From an uncultured bacterium (GTDB lineage Bacteria; Cyanobacteriota; Vampirovibrionia; Gastranaerophilales; Gastranaerophilaceae): a DNA stretch of 7,336 bases. The stretch is taken from positions 1 through 7,336 of the forward strand of contig CACYCU010000002.1 in the NCBI GenBank assembly GCA_902772945.1, read 5' to 3'. The first letter of the stretch is position 1; each line of letters begins with the position of its first letter. Below are positions 5,608-7,336 of this stretch, one piece after another. Below the pieces are notes generated by a model, which was not told where the DNA came from, searched no databases, and saw nothing but the letters and a program-made list of their open reading frames with translations. The translations under genes were made by a program, and so were the position numbers.

Positions 5608-6876
5608 ATGACACCAAGAAATTTTTTATTCACTTCCGAGTCAGTTACGGAAGGACACCCCGACAAAGTATGCGATCAGATTTCTGATGCTATTTTGGAT
5701 GAATTTTTAACAAAAGATTCAAGATCTCGTGTTGCGGCAGAAACAACAGTAACAACAGGCATGGCACTTGTATGCGGTGAAATTACTTCAGATTGTTATG
5801 TAGACATTCCGTCTGTTGTAAGAAACACTATTAAAAATATCGGATACACAGGTTCGCACGGTGGCGGATTTGATGCAGATACATGTGAAGTATTGACAAG
5901 TATAGATGACCAATCTTGTGATATTGCAGGTGGCGTAAATAAAGCATTTGAATCAAGAACAGATAATGCAGATACTTCTGTTTCAGAAACAGAAAATATC
6001 GGAGCAGGCGATCAAGGCATAATGTTTGGTTATGCTTGTAATGAAACACCAGAGTTAATGCCGTTACCTATAAGTTTAGCGCATAAACTTTCATACAGAT
6101 TGGCTCAAGTCAGAAAAACAGGTATTTTGCCTTATTTGAGACCGGATGGAAAATCGCAAGTAACTGTAGAATATGTTGATGGTAAACCTTCTAAAATTCA
6201 TACAGTATTAATTTCAACTCAACATGATCCGGAAGTTGACGGTATTTCTGATAACTCAAGAGTTCAGGAAATTATTAGAAATGATATAAAAAAATACGTT
6301 ATAGACTTTGTTTTTGAAGGAGAAGAAATAAAATTAAGCAGTGATACAAAAATTCTTGTAAATCCTTCAGGCAGATTTGTTGTTGGCGGTCCTCAAGGGG
6401 ATGCCGGTTTAACTGGGCGTAAAATTATTGTTGATACATACGGCGGTTATTCTCGCCATGGCGGTGGTGCATTCTCAGGAAAAGATCCTACGAAAGTTGA
6501 CAGATCAGCAGCGTATGCTTCACGTTGGGTTGCAAAAAATATTGTTGCATCAGGCTTAGCTGACAAATGCGAAATTGAACTTGCATACGCAATCGGAGTT
6601 GCGGAACCTGTTTCAATAATGGTTGATACGTTCGGTACAGGAAAGATTTCGGATGATGAAATCTCCCAATTGGTTTCTAAAAACTTTGATTTGAGACCTG
6701 CTGCAATTATCAATCAATTTGATCTAAGAGGATTACCGGCCAAAAATGGCGGAAAATTCTACCAATTGTTAGCAGCATATGGACATATGGGCAGAGTTGA
6801 TATTGATGTCCCTTGGGAAAGAACAGATAAGGCGTCGATATTAAAGGAACAAGCTTGTAGTCTTACAGCAGTATAG
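5608..6876 (+). CDS. metK: S-adenosylmethionine synthetase (methionine adenosyltransferase)
   Basis: MetK joins ATP and methionine into S-adenosylmethionine, releasing phosphate and pyrophosphate, as a cytoplasmic tetramer that needs Mg2+ and K+. The protein is complete at 422 residues, longer than the 384 of E. coli and close to the roughly 420 of cyanobacterial enzymes, whose wording it also shares (IGAGDQGIMFGYACNETPEL, GLADKCEIELAYAIGVAEPVS). Key motifs are GHPDK (16-20) with the ATP-binding His17, GAGDQGIMFGYA (132-143), ACNETPELMPLP (143-154), GGPQGDAGLTGRK (260-272) and the phosphate-binding GGGAFSGKDPTKVDRS (285-300). AAGGAG at 5595-5600 sits seven bases before the ATG. The structured leader upstream suggests post-transcriptional control. 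A terminator starting in the stop codon ends the unit. Confidence 0.98.
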   Translation: MTPRNFLFTSESVTEGHPDKVCDQISDAILDEFLTKDSRSRVAAETTVTTGMALVCGEITSDCYVDIPSVVRNTIKNIGYTGSHGGGFDADTCEVLTSIDDQSCDIAGGVNKAFESRTDNADTSVSETENIGAGDQGIMFGYACNETPELMPLPISLAHKLSYRLAQVRKTGILPYLRPDGKSQVTVEYVDGKPSKIHTVLISTQHDPEVDGISDNSRVQEIIRNDIKKYVIDFVFEGEEIKLSSDTKILVNPSGRFVVGGPQGDAGLTGRKIIVDTYGGYSRHGGGAFSGKDPTKVDRSAAYASRWVAKNIVASGLADKCEIELAYAIGVAEPVSIMVDTFGTGKISDDEISQLVSKNFDLRPAAIINQFDLRGLPAKNGGKFYQLLAAYGHMGRVDIDVPWERTDKASILKEQACSLTAV

Positions 6877-6899
6877 GAGAGCATTAGCTCTCCTTTTTT
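6875..6899 (+). terminator. Intrinsic terminator of metK
   Basis: AGGAGAGC and GCTCTCCT form a perfect 8-base-pair stem around the loop ATTA, followed by a run of T (6894-6899). The stem begins inside the metK stop codon TAG, so terminator and gene overlap. It is the only convincing Rho-independent terminator in the window. Confidence 0.93.
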
Positions 6900-6915
6900 G
6901 TTGCAAAAATTTCTA

Positions 6916-6921
6916 TATAAT
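6916..6921 (+). promoter_or_regulatory. Candidate -10 box for the pilin-like gene
   Basis: A perfect TATAAT lies 28 bases before the ATG, right after the metK terminator, so this gene must have its own promoter. The best -35 is the T-rich run of the terminator (around 6894-6900) at a 15-16 base spacing, a weak match. GGAGGG at 6941-6946 is the ribosome binding site. Confidence 0.45.
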
Positions 6922-6949
6922 GTTATTATTTAGAAAAATTGGAGGGAAT

Positions 6950-7336
6950 ATGAAAAGAGCTTTTTCACTTGCGGAAGTTATGGTTACTCTTGCTGTAGTT
7001 GGGGTTATTGCAGCATTAACAATGCCAACGCTTATACAAAATCATAAAGACAGTGTTTTGAAAGCACAATTTAAGGCTGCATATAATTTAATTTCACATG
7101 CGTACGGGCAGGCTGTATCTGATTTAGGCTATTCTCCAAAATGTTTTTATTGGACTGATGCGCAGAGAAGATCTGCAAAATGTGTAGAGTATGGTGATGA
7201 TAATGAGTGTTCTCAATGGATTGATACAAATACCGGTTTGCCGATAGTAGATAATTTTAACGGATTGCGAGAAAACTGCCCAGCTTTGGCTGATGCTTTG
7301 CGTAATAATTTAAAAATAACAAAAATATGTAGAGGG
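6950..7336 (+). CDS. Type IV pilin/pseudopilin-like protein, N-terminal part (3' end outside the window)
   Basis: From the ATG at 6950, served by GGAGGG, the frame stays open for 129 codons to the window edge. The N-terminus MKRA-FSLAEVMVTL is a type III prepilin leader: short basic leader, cleavage expected between Ala4 and Phe5, and the conserved Glu at +5 of the mature chain (residue 9). The hydrophobic helix VMVTLAVVGVIAALTMPTLI follows. Such proteins are processed by prepilin peptidase, stay in the inner membrane, then assemble into type IV pili or type II secretion pseudopili. Position -1 is Ala, where Gly is usual. The globular part has five cysteines so far (65, 78, 87, 110, 127), suggesting disulfides outside the cytoplasm. 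Many such paralogues are known in gut Melainabacteria. Which fibre it belongs to cannot be told from this fragment. Confidence 0.88.
   Translation, partial: MKRAFSLAEVMVTLAVVGVIAALTMPTLIQNHKDSVLKAQFKAAYNLISHAYGQAVSDLGYSPKCFYWTDAQRRSAKCVEYGDDNECSQWIDTNTGLPIVDNFNGLRENCPALADALRNNLKITKICRG

Noticed and set aside
4225..6713. Antisense open frames inside glmS and metK
   Set aside because: They are shadows of highly conserved enzymes, with no family resemblance and no start signals.
1..7336. Mobile elements, CRISPR array, tRNA or rRNA genes
   Set aside because: No transposase, integrase, spaced direct repeats, cloverleaf or rRNA-like stretch was found on either strand.

Overview
The window is AT-rich bacterial chromosome carrying seven convincing protein genes, one small probable gene and a short set of regulatory sites. 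The best guess at the host is a gut member of the non-photosynthetic Cyanobacteria (Melainabacteria/Vampirovibrionia, Gastranaerophilales type). Three things support this: the 422-residue S-adenosylmethionine synthetase resembles cyanobacterial MetK in length and wording; the window ends in a pilin-like protein whose N-terminus (FSLAEVMVTL...VIAALTMPTLI) has the style common in those genomes; and base composition is low in G+C. This lineage call is inference and has not been tested by a search.

Layout. Bases 1-904 hold the 3' end of an aldo/keto reductase gene followed 16 bases later by a hexapeptide-repeat O-acetyltransferase, probably one transcript. These run head-on into a minus-strand acyl-ACP thioesterase gene (905-1693), with the two stop codons touching. 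A 53-base divergent gap separates the thioesterase from a plus-strand four-cysteine flavoprotein of the NADPH-dependent FMN reductase type (1747-2412). That gene overlaps by 10 bases the tail of a minus-strand HPP-like membrane protein (2403-3341). After a 128-base divergent gap comes glmS (3470-5314), a tightly linked 51-codon reading frame (5317-5472), a 135-base leader with G+C-rich structure, then metK (5608-6876). A clear intrinsic terminator begins inside the metK stop codon. The window closes on the 5' part of a type IV pilin/pseudopilin-like gene (from 6950).

The genes do not form one pathway. GlmS commits fructose-6-phosphate to amino-sugar and cell-wall synthesis. MetK makes the cell's methyl donor. 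The thioesterase releases fatty acids from acyl carrier protein. The reductase, acetyltransferase and flavoprotein are accessory redox/modification enzymes often found near one another in gut bacteria.

The points most worth a second look are the metK leader, where three G+C-rich segments can pair in mutually exclusive ways and one arrangement lets the leader mask the ribosome binding site; a perfect extended -10 element so close to the thioesterase start that its message is probably leaderless; the internal duplication in the HPP-like protein; and the small frame behind glmS. No mobile element, CRISPR array, tRNA or rRNA is visible, and no gene-free stretch exceeds about 135 bases.
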